Positions 15,921 to 24,234 of a DNA stretch of 64,000 bases are shown here, piece after piece. The notes beneath the pieces were generated by a model that was not told where the DNA came from, made no database searches, and worked only from the letters and a program-made list of their open reading frames with translations. The position numbers and the translations under genes were made by a program. Numbering within the stretch: position 1 is the stretch's first letter; every line of letters begins with the position of its first letter. The DNA comes from Trebonia sp963771985 (GTDB lineage Bacteria > Actinomycetota > Actinomycetes > Streptosporangiales > Streptosporangiaceae), in the NCBI GenBank assembly GCA_963771985.1, contig CAVYVO010000003.1, positions 248,001-312,000 on the forward strand, read 5' to 3'.

Positions 15921-16438
15921 CGCGAGCCCTCCTCTCCCTCGTAGATCCGGCGGAACGCGGCGCGGGCCCGCACCAGCAGCGCCTCGGTGGCGTGCACGGT
16001 GCGGTCCAGGTGCCGGGCCACCTCGGGTACCGGCAGCCCGTCGAGGTAGCGCAGCGTGAGCGCGGCCCGGTGGTGCGCGCCGAGCCGGCCGAGCACCTCG
16101 CGGGCCCGGATCCGGTCGACGGCCGTCTCCCACGGGTCGTCGACGCGCGCTGGCTCGCCGTCCAGCAGCCGCAGCCCGCGCTGCTCCCGCTCGACCCGCC
16201 GCCAGTGGTCGGCAAGCTTGTGCCGGGCAACCCCGATCAGCCACGGGATCGAAGGATCGGGCGCGCCCGGCTTGCGGACCGCGTGCACGGCGGCCAGGAA
16301 CGACTCGGCCGTGAGGTCCTCGGCCAGGCCGGTGTCGCCGCAGCGGGCCAGCAGGTAGCCGTAGACGTGCGGCAGCGCGTCGTCATACAGCTTCAGCAGC
16401 CCGAGCGCCGGGTCGGGCCGCACCTGGGGGTGCGTCAC
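15917..16438 (-). CDS. ECF-type RNA polymerase sigma factor
   Basis: 173 aa from GTG 16438. Region 2: LPHVYGYLLARCGDTGLAED then ESFLAAVHAVR. Region 4: LGRLGAHHRAALTLRYLDGL followed by PVPEVARHLDRTVHATEALL, the helix-turn-helix for the -35 element. No anti-sigma factor is adjacent; instead the next gene is the overlapping VOC protein, so this may belong to a group controlled without a classical anti-sigma. Confidence 0.85.
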   Translation of the reverse strand: MTHPQVRPDPALGLLKLYDDALPHVYGYLLARCGDTGLAEDLTAESFLAAVHAVRKPGAPDPSIPWLIGVARHKLADHWRRVEREQRGLRLLDGEPARVDDPWETAVDRIRAREVLGRLGAHHRAALTLRYLDGLPVPEVARHLDRTVHATEALLVRARAAFRRIYEGEEGSR

Positions 16439-16585
16439 ACCTCATCGTCGCCCGGGCGGCCGGCGCTCCGACGGGCCGGCGCCGAACTTTCCCGGACCGG
16501 TCGGCGCAGTCACCGCGTGCCAGCTTTGTCGGCAAGGTTCATTGGCGTTCGGCTCCGGGCGCTGCTGGCCGTACCGTGAGGTCTC

Positions 16586-17320
16586 ATGATCACTGTCCTC
16601 GATCACCTCGCCATCGGCACGACGGCCCTTTCCAGCGGCTGGGAGCTGTTCGGCGGCGTCCTCGGCGGAACCTGGGCCTACGGCGGCAACTCTCCTGGGT
16701 TCTGGTGGGGCCAGCTGGAATTCGCCGCGGGCCCGAAAATCGAGCTGCTGACACCCACCGGGGGTCCGGACGCGGCCTTCCTTGACCGCTTCCTGGCCGC
16801 CCGCGGCGCGGGACCGCACCACCTCAACTTCCTCGTCACCGACATCGGCAGTGCGCTGGCCCAGATCAAGGCGTCCGGCATCGAGCCCATCGGGGTCAAC
16901 CTGGCCAATCCGGGCTGGCGGGAGGCCTTCCTGCATCCGCGCGACGCGCATGGCATCGTCATCCAGGTCGCTCAGCAGGCCGGTTCGCCGCCGTCCGCGC
17001 CGCCGCGGGAGCTGCCCGAGCCGGGCCCGCCGAGCCGCCTGGACCTGATCGAGCATCACGTCAGTGACCTTGACGGCGCGGTGCGGCTGTTCAGGGACGT
17101 CCTGGACGGCCACCTCGAAGCAGCCGGCGCCGGGACCGCCGAACTGACCTGGCCTGGAGGCAAGCGGATCAGGCTGGTTCGCGAGGACGGCCTGCCGCTG
17201 GGGGGTGCGTTGCACCACATCCGCTTTATCCGCGAAGCAGGCGCGTTCAGCACCCAAGACCGCGAACGCGCGGGCCTGCTGGCCCGGCGCCTCGGCCTGA
17301 CCGTGGAACTGCCCGACTAG
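16586..17320 (+). CDS. VOC-family protein (methylmalonyl-CoA-epimerase-like)
   Basis: 244 aa, ATG 16586. Two beta-alpha-beta-beta-beta modules: VLDHLAIGTTALSSGWELFG with GPHHLNFLVTDIGSALAQIK, and LIEHHVSDLDGAVRLFRDVL with GALHHIRFIREAGAF. His and Glu positions suit a metal site. The overall pattern recalls methylmalonyl-CoA epimerases, but substrate is not determined. It stands alone, divergent from the sigma-factor operon. Confidence 0.7.
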   Translation: MITVLDHLAIGTTALSSGWELFGGVLGGTWAYGGNSPGFWWGQLEFAAGPKIELLTPTGGPDAAFLDRFLAARGAGPHHLNFLVTDIGSALAQIKASGIEPIGVNLANPGWREAFLHPRDAHGIVIQVAQQAGSPPSAPPRELPEPGPPSRLDLIEHHVSDLDGAVRLFRDVLDGHLEAAGAGTAELTWPGGKRIRLVREDGLPLGGALHHIRFIREAGAFSTQDRERAGLLARRLGLTVELPD

Positions 17321-17879
17321 CGCCAGCGATGGGGCCGGCTCCCGCGCAGAACGGTCACGCAGGCGTTCATGCTCATAGTCCCGCCGATCTGCTCGGCAAG
17401 CTGATTGCCGAGCAGATCGCCCGACACCATACCGAACCGGGTGGTCTGTGTCCGACTACGCCATAGCCCGACCGCCGACCGACGCCCGGATCTGCCGATG
17501 AGAGGGTGCCACTCGTACGTATGTTTATTAGTTAGCTTCCTACTCACGACGGTTCAGTCATCGCAGCCATGTCTCTACAGCCATTGCGCCACAGCCATGC
17601 CGCACATCCTAAAGCAGCTGGATCGCTGGCTTCGTGTGGCTGACGGATCTGTTGCATTGCTAATGGCTCCCGCTAGACATGCTGTACATATGGTGAGATG
17701 CTGCGAGTAAGCTGCGCAGACTGGGGAGACGTGCGGCGTGGTGGGGGAGTTCGGGGAAACGGATTGGCTGGCCGGAGTTCTTGACCGACCCATGTGGGCT
17801 ATCAGCAAAACTGGTCGAACTAGCTCTTATCCGATCATTTCGGCGCTCAGCAACATACACTTAGAGGAGGGGGAGCCTG
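17321..17879. other. 559-bp lower-GC intergenic region
   Basis: No convincing gene on either strand. It holds a perfect hairpin at 17386-17418. GC content falls visibly from about 17500 (for example ATGTTTATTAGTTAGC), marking the left side of the foreign-looking island. GGAGGGGGAG at its right end is the ribosome site of the next gene. Confidence 0.5.
17386..17418. repeat. Perfect inverted repeat, 14-bp arms, 5-bp loop
   Basis: GATCTGCTCGGCAA, spacer GCTGA, then its exact complement. It lies 65 bp after the VOC stop and could be its terminator or a boundary site of the low-GC island. Confidence 0.6.
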
Positions 17880-18482
17880 ATGTCTGATGAGGCAGTCAGT
17901 GCAATGAATACAGAGTATACTGCCATACGCCAGGAAATACGGACGGCGTCCGAGCATCAGCGGGCTGTGGTTCAGCTTAGCGTAACTATATTTGCGGGCG
18001 TCCTTACGCTGGTGGGTGTCGGGGCGCAAGCGACGGGTAGCACTAGGAACAGCATCGGCGAAGTGCTGCTCCTGGTTCCGTTGGCCTATGTCGTTCTCGC
18101 GCTGACGACAGCCGACGCGGGGCGTCGCATCGTCATGATGGCATGTTATATACACTACGACCTGCGGGAATGTTTGAAGAAAGAACTTAACGGCGTAGAA
18201 ATATGGAGGTGGGAAGAGTACGTATATACTTATATTAAAGAGCTGCGACGGACAACTAGATGGACGTTCACTTTTATAGACAAGTCGCGGTGGCTGATAT
18301 TCGTCTTCCCGTCTGTCGTAGCAATGATCACTGCGTGGCTGATCCTTGCCAAACTCAATGGTCTTCAGGCCGCCGTCCTAGCCGTGGATGTCATCCTCAC
18401 GCTTGCTGTGACCGCACTGCTTGTTATAGTTGACCATACTACTGGAATAAAAAAGGAAGATACGAAGGAAAATTCGACTTGA
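17880..18482 (+). CDS. Four-helix membrane protein, unknown function, low-GC island
   Basis: 200 aa from ATG 17880 (strong GGAGGGGGAG site). N-terminal cytosolic helix EYTAIRQEIRTASEHQRAVV, two hydrophobic segments near residues 30-50 and 60-80, a charged middle domain (CLKKELNGVEIWRWEEYVYT), then two more at about 137-157 and 162-182 and a charged tail. The layout recalls small 4TM or SLATT-like effector membrane proteins but no family is claimed. Codon use (many ATA, TTA, AGA) is unlike the rest of the window. Its TGA overlaps the TTG start of the glycosidase gene, so the two are translated together. Confidence 0.6.
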   Translation: MSDEAVSAMNTEYTAIRQEIRTASEHQRAVVQLSVTIFAGVLTLVGVGAQATGSTRNSIGEVLLLVPLAYVVLALTTADAGRRIVMMACYIHYDLRECLKKELNGVEIWRWEEYVYTYIKELRRTTRWTFTFIDKSRWLIFVFPSVVAMITAWLILAKLNGLQAAVLAVDVILTLAVTALLVIVDHTTGIKKEDTKENST

Positions 18483-19672
18483 ACAGAGATTTCTGCAGCA
18501 TAGATGAGCTATATATTCGAACTGAAGCCCTAGGGCTGCTAGAAAGCAACTGGGACGAGGCTCGCGGCTATTGCTGCCCGCATCCAGTCAGGTATCCGCA
18601 CTTGTGGCTTTGGGACTCTTGTTTCCACAGCATTGCCTGGGCTGCCCTGGCTGACAGCCGGGCACTGATCGAACTCTCGGCAGTCTTCAGCGAACAGTTC
18701 GAAAATGGTTTCCTCCCGCACATGGTGTACGCGGGGCCAACCATTAGCCGGGGTCCGCGGGATAGCGTGTCCTCGTTCACTCAGCCGCCCGTTTATGGCG
18801 AATCGCTCGCCGCTGCATGGCCACTTGAGGAAACACAGGGAAAGCATCATGTCACGAAACTGCAACTCCTTCAGGCTGCCGCGAAGGGGTTGGAGTACCT
18901 GTGGAAATATCGTCGCCTAGAGAATGGATTGCTCTTCATCTTGCATCCGTGGGAGTCAGGCGCTGACCATTCACCGAGATGGGACAGTTGGATAGCGCCG
19001 AAGGGTGAGCAGCTTCCCATGTATGATCGCGAGGTGTGGGAGTCATACGACGATCTTTATGTCAAGGCAGCCTCTTATTCACCTGAGGGCGATGCCCAGT
19101 GGAGCGATCGATTCGTGGTAGCACCGGCCGCTTTTAATGCGATAGCCGCACACGCCGCAGCCCGGCTATTCCTCTTGACCGGCGAAGAGAAGTGGCATAG
19201 GCGCTCCACTGAGCTCGGGGATGCCATGGACCAGATTCTCTGGGATGAAAGCAGCGGGCTCTTCATCGATTACCCGGTAGTCGGCGGCGGGGTAAGCGCC
19301 CGTATACCAACCTTGGACGGAGTGCTCGGAGCACTGGCAACCAACTCCGCGAGCAGGGCCAGCAAGGTTCTCGATCAACTCAGCGATCGGCGGCGGTTTG
19401 CTGCGCCCTATGGTCCCCGGTACCTGCCTGTGGATCACGAGCGGTATCAGCCGGACAAGTACTGGCGTGGACCCGCTTGGCCGCAATTGAATTATCTGCT
19501 CTTCCTGGCCTGCCGCCGGTGGGGTCTCGATCACCACGCGGTCCAGTTGGCGGATGTGACACGTCGCGGCGTGCGAAGCGCTGGTTTCTCGGAATTCTGG
19601 AACCCAGAGACCGGGCAGTCGCTCGCTCCTGGGCGCCAGACCTGGTCGGCGATTGTCGTGGCAATGCAGTGA
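18479..19672 (+). CDS. GH63 / MGH1-like (alpha/alpha)6-barrel glycoside hydrolase
   Basis: 397 aa, TTG start in a TTGA overlap. Family landmarks in order: HPVRYPHLWLWDSCFHSIAW near residue 35, HPWESGADHSPRWD near 160, PYGPRYLPVDHERYQPDKYW with RGPAWPQLNYLL near 330, and GFSEFWNPETGQSLAPG near the end. This is the pattern of mannosylglycerate/glucosylglycerate hydrolases and bacterial GH63-like enzymes; the acid/base Asp and the Glu of the last motif appear present. It probably hydrolyses a glucosyl or mannosyl compatible solute or related glycoside. No signal peptide, so cytoplasmic, yet coupled to a membrane protein. Lower GC than the neighbourhood: likely acquired. Confidence 0.75.
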   Translation: MNRDFCSIDELYIRTEALGLLESNWDEARGYCCPHPVRYPHLWLWDSCFHSIAWAALADSRALIELSAVFSEQFENGFLPHMVYAGPTISRGPRDSVSSFTQPPVYGESLAAAWPLEETQGKHHVTKLQLLQAAAKGLEYLWKYRRLENGLLFILHPWESGADHSPRWDSWIAPKGEQLPMYDREVWESYDDLYVKAASYSPEGDAQWSDRFVVAPAAFNAIAAHAAARLFLLTGEEKWHRRSTELGDAMDQILWDESSGLFIDYPVVGGGVSARIPTLDGVLGALATNSASRASKVLDQLSDRRRFAAPYGPRYLPVDHERYQPDKYWRGPAWPQLNYLLFLACRRWGLDHHAVQLADVTRRGVRSAGFSEFWNPETGQSLAPGRQTWSAIVVAMQ

Positions 19673-20157
19673 CACCTACGAGCCCCGGCGATAACTGGTC
19701 AAGCAGGATGCCCCGTTCAGGGGCTAGATCGTAACGTCCTTCCGGCGGGCTGATGACAGGAGTCCGGCGGCTCTGGCCGCGCAAGGGCTCATGCATCGTC
19801 GCTACGCGTAGGCTTACTCATCTGCCGCATATCGCGCGTCGGATCCAGCATGATGCGCCCGTGCCGCCGCTGGATACTGCCTCGAGAAGAAGGTGGACCA
19901 GCGACCCGTGGCCTCAAGCGGACCAGTCCAACCAGAGCTGGATCGAAGATCGGCCGTCAGGTGACGTCGATCGGCAGTGTGACGCTGAGTGACCCGAGTT
20001 GGCTCAGATTAGTGCGCAATTAGCTGGGACGATTGATGGTGTCGAGGGCTTGGCGGAGGTCGTCGGGGAGAGGGCTGGCGGCGGTGATGATCTCGAAGGG
20101 CCGGCGGGCCCGGACGTTGCAGCGGGGGCAGGCGCTCGCTGGATTTGCATGCTGGTG
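19673..20157. other. 485-bp intergenic region with IS relic
   Basis: No intact gene seen. The right part (19994-20110) is the tail of a decayed IS1634-like element listed separately; the left part is featureless. Confidence 0.4.
19994..20110 (-). mobile_element. Relic of an IS1634-like transposase 3' end and terminal sequence
   Basis: On the minus strand the sequence reads ITAASPLPDDLRQALDTI and stops at 20020, the usual C-terminus of IS1634-family transposases. The following bases to 19994 (GCGCACTAATCTGAGCCAAC) match 19 of 24 positions with the end of the other relic at 24073-24096, in inverted orientation. Only the last part of the gene survives. Confidence 0.5.
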
Positions 20158-21211
20158 CTAGGCATTAGCCCGGCGGAGGCGTTCGGCTGCCTGTGCCCGG
20201 AGCGCCTCGCAGCCCACCGGGGTGTCGCCGTGCAGTGCTTCCTCCCGGGCGTTGTACGCTGCCATCCACAAGCTGGCCGCCCACGCGATCTCCAGCTCCA
20301 CGGCCGTGAACAAGCGCCCCCGGATGTCCTGGTAAGCCGCCAGGAACGCCTCGGAGCTTTCGACCGGCGCCAGCGTGGGCGGGCCCGGCACTGGCGAACG
20401 ACCCGCTCGCCGCTCCCGCCAGCGCCGCCTCCGGCTGCCACGCCAGGCTGTCCCAGTCGTGCACCGCCCACACCTCCCGGCCGTGCCAGCGGAGGTTCTG
20501 CGCCTCGAAGTCGGCGTAGCCCAGCACACACGGCAGGCCGGCGGCCAGTAGCCGTCCCCGGGCCCGCTCGGCCGTGTCAGCGACGCACGCGGGCACGACG
20601 CTCTGGTCGCGGCTATCGAGGCAGCCGATCGCCGGCCACACCCCGGAATCGGTGTGGTCCCAGCGCACCCAGGGCGGATTCGGCAGCGGCGGCGCGACGG
20701 TCACGCCGGCCAGTTCGGCCATCAGCCGGGCGAACACCTCCGCGCAGCGCATGGCTATGTCCGGCGAGTCTCCGTGCAGCACCTCGCCGCCGGGCCGGAA
20801 CTCCTCGGCGTGCACAGCCAGCGAACCGGCACCGGCCACCGGCGTGAGCGGCCGGGCACACGGAAACCCGCGCCCGGCCAGCCGGGCCTGCGCCGCGACA
20901 CACGACACGGCCCTGCCGTCCTCGGCGCGCGCCTTGACCACCACGTCCCTGCCGCCAGCCAACCGCAGACCGAACACCATCGAGACCTGCTGCAGCCGGA
21001 ACAGCACGCCGGCGGGTTCGCCACCCAGATGATCCAGACACCAAGCCGGCAGCCAGTCCGGCAGATCCTCCAACGGCACACTCAGGACTGTGCCATAGGC
21101 ACCGAACGCACCGGAAGCGAGATTCGTCTGCTGGACGATCACCGGACCTTCGTGACGATCCGCCCTGCCACACATCGCCCGTTGCAGTGCCGCGGTCATC
21201 ACCGACCGCAC
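20158..21211 (-). pseudogene. Aminoglycoside-phosphotransferase-like kinase (APH), frameshifted
   Basis: The first frame has an APH/choline-kinase fold: RLAGGRDVVVKARAEDG (ATP lysine), GLPCVLGYADFEAQNLRWHG (catalytic loop, HxD replaced by YAD) and VWAVHDWDSLAWQPE (metal-binding DWD). Near 20385-20395 the frame shifts by one base, after which the other frame gives ESSEAFLAAYQDIRGRLFTA and ends at 20158. Combined length is about 340 aa. Start uncertain: 21211 is the longest, GTG 21079 also possible. Such proteins are common in actinomycetes; antibiotic resistance is not implied. Confidence 0.65.
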
Positions 21212-21583
21212 CTATGGCAGCCCCATGTTCCGCGACGTTCAGCGTGAGTGTGCTGGCGTCACTGGCGGTGAGCGTCGCGGGCAGCGCGCACGTCTTGCTG
21301 CCCCCGGGCTGGGGCCGTCCTGCTCAGCGGGCACTGCTGCCTCCTGCTGTTATTCCCTGAGGCGCCGGTAGTTGATGACTGTCTGGTCCCAGCCAGACAT
21401 TGCTGCTCTACGCCCATGCCATTCGTACATCGAGCGCAGGCCGCCTGGCACCCCGGTCATGGCGCAACGCACGCTAGGCCGGTCTGTATGTTCATATGCA
21501 TCGGCTTGCTCTAGCTGAACGTCCTCAATTGCCGCGAGTCGGTGGCCCTGCGGCAGGCCGGAGCGTTGTTTTGCATCGGCCGC
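21212..21583. other. 372-bp intergenic region with one copy of a 63-bp repeat
   Basis: No gene supported. It contains the first copy of a direct repeat (21443-21505) also found upstream of the Uma2 gene. Confidence 0.4.
21443..21505 (+). repeat. 63-bp direct repeat, copy 1 (with 23023-23083)
   Basis: Shares GCCTGGCA, CCCGGTCATGGCGCA, CGCACG, TAGGCCG, TCTGTATGT and ATATGCATCGGC in the same order with copy 2; only a handful of substitutions and one short gap separate them. Copy 2 lies just upstream of the Uma2 start, so copy 1 may mark a lost paralogue. Confidence 0.6.
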
Positions 21584-22360
21584 TCAGGCGCGGCCGCAGG
21601 CCGCCCAGGCGACTGCGGTGATCTCCACAGGGCCGACGGGCAGCAGGCGCCGGCATTGCTCGCGGAGCGCGGCCCGTCGATCGGGGGTCAGGGACGCCAC
21701 GTAGACACCTGCCGGGCCGACACCCAGAGTGAACGGCTGCCACCACTGGTCGAAGCTGGCGTGGCTGATACGGACGGTCAGCGCGGTGACGTGCGCCCGG
21801 TCTAGCCCGGCCTGGGTGAACAGGCTGGCCAGATGACCTTCGCGGACGCCGGCAAGATCCGACTCATCGTCGGCGGCCGGATCCAGCTCGCTCACAGCAG
21901 ACCAGAACGCGGCCAGCGGCCCGCGGCTACCCGCGTGGTCCCACACGCACGCCGCGACCATCCCGCCGGGTCGGGTCACCCGCCGCATCTCCCGCAGGCC
22001 CCGCACTGGGTCAGCCATGAAATGAACGACCAGTTGCGCCAGCGCGGCGTCGAAAGTGCCGCAGGGAAACGGCAGCTGCTCGGCTGCCGACTGACACACC
22101 TCCACTCCCGGCAGCCGCTCCCGCACCGCCGCGGCAAACGTGGCCGACGGCTCGACCGCACTGACCGACGCCGCGCCGACCCGGTGCACCAGCTCGGCCG
22201 TCAGCGCGCCCGGCCCGCAGCCCACATCCAGCACCCGCTGGCCGTCACCGATCCCGGCCAGGTCGGCGAACCGCGGCGCCAGCGGCTCGGAGTACTGCCC
22301 CATGAACCGCATGTAGGCATCGGCGCTGACCTCGAAGCTCACCCTCGCAAACCTACCCAC
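21584..22360 (-). CDS. Class I SAM-dependent methyltransferase (UbiE-like)
   Basis: 258 aa. SAM motif I is GQRVLDVGCGPGALTAELVH, motif II SVSAVEPSATFAAAV, then CGTFDAALAQLVVHFMADP and RVTRPGGMVAACVWDH. The overall pattern is the UbiE/COQ5-like small-molecule methyltransferase family; substrate unknown. Complete, with normal codon use, inside the IS-bracketed segment. Confidence 0.8.
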   Translation of the reverse strand: MGRFARVSFEVSADAYMRFMGQYSEPLAPRFADLAGIGDGQRVLDVGCGPGALTAELVHRVGAASVSAVEPSATFAAAVRERLPGVEVCQSAAEQLPFPCGTFDAALAQLVVHFMADPVRGLREMRRVTRPGGMVAACVWDHAGSRGPLAAFWSAVSELDPAADDESDLAGVREGHLASLFTQAGLDRAHVTALTVRISHASFDQWWQPFTLGVGPAGVYVASLTPDRRAALREQCRRLLPVGPVEITAVAWAACGRA

Positions 22361-22458
22361 TGCCAGACAGCCCGCCGACGGTACCCAGCTCTCCCGGCCG
22401 ACGGTTCCAGCCCGTCCCCAGCCGGCCCGGCAGCGTCGGCAATGTCGCCGGTCTGACG

Positions 22459-22998
22459 CTAGAGATTTCCCGTGGGAAGTTCGACAGTGACGTCGCCGGC
22501 CGGGATGGACAGGGTCTCTCCGAACTTGACGATCTGCCGGACCGAGTACTCGCCGATTCTCGGCTCGGTGTACAGAGTGCAGGTTTCCTCGACCGGGTCG
22601 ATGAGAAGGAAGACCGGCACGGCGCCCCGGGCGTAGCCTGATGCCTTCTGGTAGTCCCGCTGGCGCGTGCCGGGCCGGTCGCCCGAGACCACCTCAAGAG
22701 CGAAGGAGCACTCGGCTGCGGGAAATTCCCAGCTGTCGCCATCGATGAGGTGCTCAGGCCACCGTGCGAGATCCGGCACGTACTCGGCCTCGTCATGCTC
22801 GACGAGGAGCGTGGTGTTCTCGAAGAGGTTGTCGATGCCGTGCCGCGCGAACGCCCGGCGCACCGCGAGGACGATCTTCGCGTGGCGGCCTGCGGGCGTG
22901 GCAGCGTTCACGATGACCTCCCCCTCGATCACCTCGGCGTGGACGTCATCAGGAAGCAATTCGATGATGTCGTGCGCAGTCCTCACGTCATTAAGCAT
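22459..22998 (-). CDS. Uma2-family endonuclease-like protein (DUF820)
   Basis: 179 aa from ATG 22998. Motifs of the PD-(D/E)xK-like Uma2 fold: VIEGEVIVNAATPAGRHAKI, YVPDLARWPEHLID and CSFALEVVSGDRPGT..RDYQKASGYA, which carry the Asp, Glu-Val and Lys of the nuclease core. The family is expanded in actinomycetes and cyanobacteria, and its cellular role is not established. A 61-bp repeat lies directly upstream. Confidence 0.8.
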   Translation of the reverse strand: MLNDVRTAHDIIELLPDDVHAEVIEGEVIVNAATPAGRHAKIVLAVRRAFARHGIDNLFENTTLLVEHDEAEYVPDLARWPEHLIDGDSWEFPAAECSFALEVVSGDRPGTRQRDYQKASGYARGAVPVFLLIDPVEETCTLYTEPRIGEYSVRQIVKFGETLSIPAGDVTVELPTGNL

Positions 22999-23022
22999 AA
23001 GCGCGGCCGGGGCTGCGCAGCA

Positions 23023-23083
23023 GCCTGGCAGCCCGGTCATGGCGCATCGCACGATAGGCCGATCTGTATGTATATGCATCGGC
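23023..23083 (+). repeat. 61-bp direct repeat, copy 2, upstream of Uma2 gene
   Basis: Second copy of the repeat described at 21443-21505. It ends 25 bp before the Uma2 ATG (22998, minus strand) and so probably covers that gene's promoter. Confidence 0.6.
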
Positions 23084-23333
23084 AGATGGCAACCCGACGC
23101 GTCAGGGCGGGGCTGGTTTCCTGGCCCGGCACCGGTACGGCAAGATCCCCACCATCGACGCGGCCTGCCATCACCTGCCTGTAGTACGGCCCCTTCAGTA
23201 ACCGGGTCAGCGCGCCGGGCGGTCACGGGATGATTCTGATCGAGAGACGCGTTCATACAGAGGACGCGACATATCGTGTCATTGAGGCAGGTCTGGACCC
23301 TTAAAGCGCTCCAGGCCTTGAGAGGTGAGCGTG

Positions 23334-23696
23334 ATGACCGGTTGGTACGCGGAGCGGACGCCGGACAGGTCGGCCAAGGCCGTGATCGCCGTGACGCTGC
23401 TCGCGCTGCTGCTGGTGGCGGCCGTGCCGGTGGCTCTGCTGGCCGGAGTGGTCATGATGATGCTGGGGCACGTCGTCGGCGGGCTCGCGCTGTTTGGCGG
23501 CTCGGTCCTCGCCGCTGCCGTAACTGTCGTGCTCGCGGGCATGAGCGGGATGCGGCACCTGCGCAAGCTGGTCTCCGGGCGCAGCTTCCGTGCCGTGCAG
23601 CTGGACGGCAGCCAGTACATCGACGACGCAGAGCGGGGTAGCGACTACACGAACGTCGTGCAGCTGGACCGCAGCGAGTACACCGAAGTTCGCTGA
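23334..23696 (+). CDS. Small membrane protein with two transmembrane helices
   Basis: 120 aa from ATG 23334 (GAGAGG 8 bp upstream; GTG 23325 is an alternative). Hydrophobic segments at about residues 17-42 and 46-72 are followed by a soluble tail that holds two related units, VQLDGSQYIDDAE and VQLDRSEYTEVR. No family recognised. The duplicated VQLD.S.Y motif in the tail is unusual. Confidence 0.55.
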   Translation: MTGWYAERTPDRSAKAVIAVTLLALLLVAAVPVALLAGVVMMMLGHVVGGLALFGGSVLAAAVTVVLAGMSGMRHLRKLVSGRSFRAVQLDGSQYIDDAERGSDYTNVVQLDRSEYTEVR

Positions 23697-23755
23697 CCTC
23701 ACTGTCCCTGTTGTGGCCCGCATTTTGGGCCGGATATCTGGCGTTCGCGTAACGC

Positions 23756-24096
23756 GTGACGGCCAGCAAGGTGATGGCGGCAGACAAGGCCCTGAAGCGG
23801 GAACCGGTTCATCCAGCTCGACAGCGGCACGAAGAGCGTCAACCGCGAGCTAGAGGCCAGGGCAAGGACCCTGGCCGGGATCGCGATTCGATCGAGACCC
23901 ACCTGACCATCGTGTTCGCCGCCCTCGCCGTCAGCCGCTGGATCGAAGCCCAGACTGGCTGGTCAATCAGAAAATTCGTCCGTTCCGCCCGCCGCTACCG
24001 CACTATCATCGTCGTCGACCCCTCCCCGCCGAACTCCGCCAGGCCCTCTACCGCATCCAGCGCCACCCAGGTGCGCGTTAATTTGAGCTAAGTCGG
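23756..24096 (+). mobile_element. Relic of an IS1634-like transposase (C-terminal part) with element end
   Basis: In pieces over two or three frames: FIQLDSGTKSVNRELEARAR, then IETHLTIVFAALAVSRWIEA and GWSIRKFVRSARRYRTI, and AELRQALYRI ending at TAA 24081. These are the C-terminal catalytic-core and tail motifs of IS1634-family DDE transposases. Deletions and frameshifts make it inactive. The last 24 bases form an inverted match with 19994-20017. Confidence 0.6.
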
Positions 24097-24234
24097 TTCC
24101 AGACGCCATTGTGCCGCTCGACGAGCCGCACGAACGCATCCCACGTGCCAGGCCCGCCGGCGAAGAACGTCCGCGATCGCGCCTATCGTGCCCTCATGGA
24201 GCACGGCATCGTCCCACGGCGATGGAACAGGCGC

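Noticed and set aside
15012..16244. A 410-residue VOC protein with long N-terminal extension
   Set aside because: The extension is the antisense-like frame of the sigma-factor gene; the ATGA overlap at 15917-15920 sets the true start.
20158..21211. An antibiotic-resistance kinase
   Set aside because: Only the general APH fold is visible, the HxD motif is atypical and the gene is frameshifted; no drug specificity can be supported.
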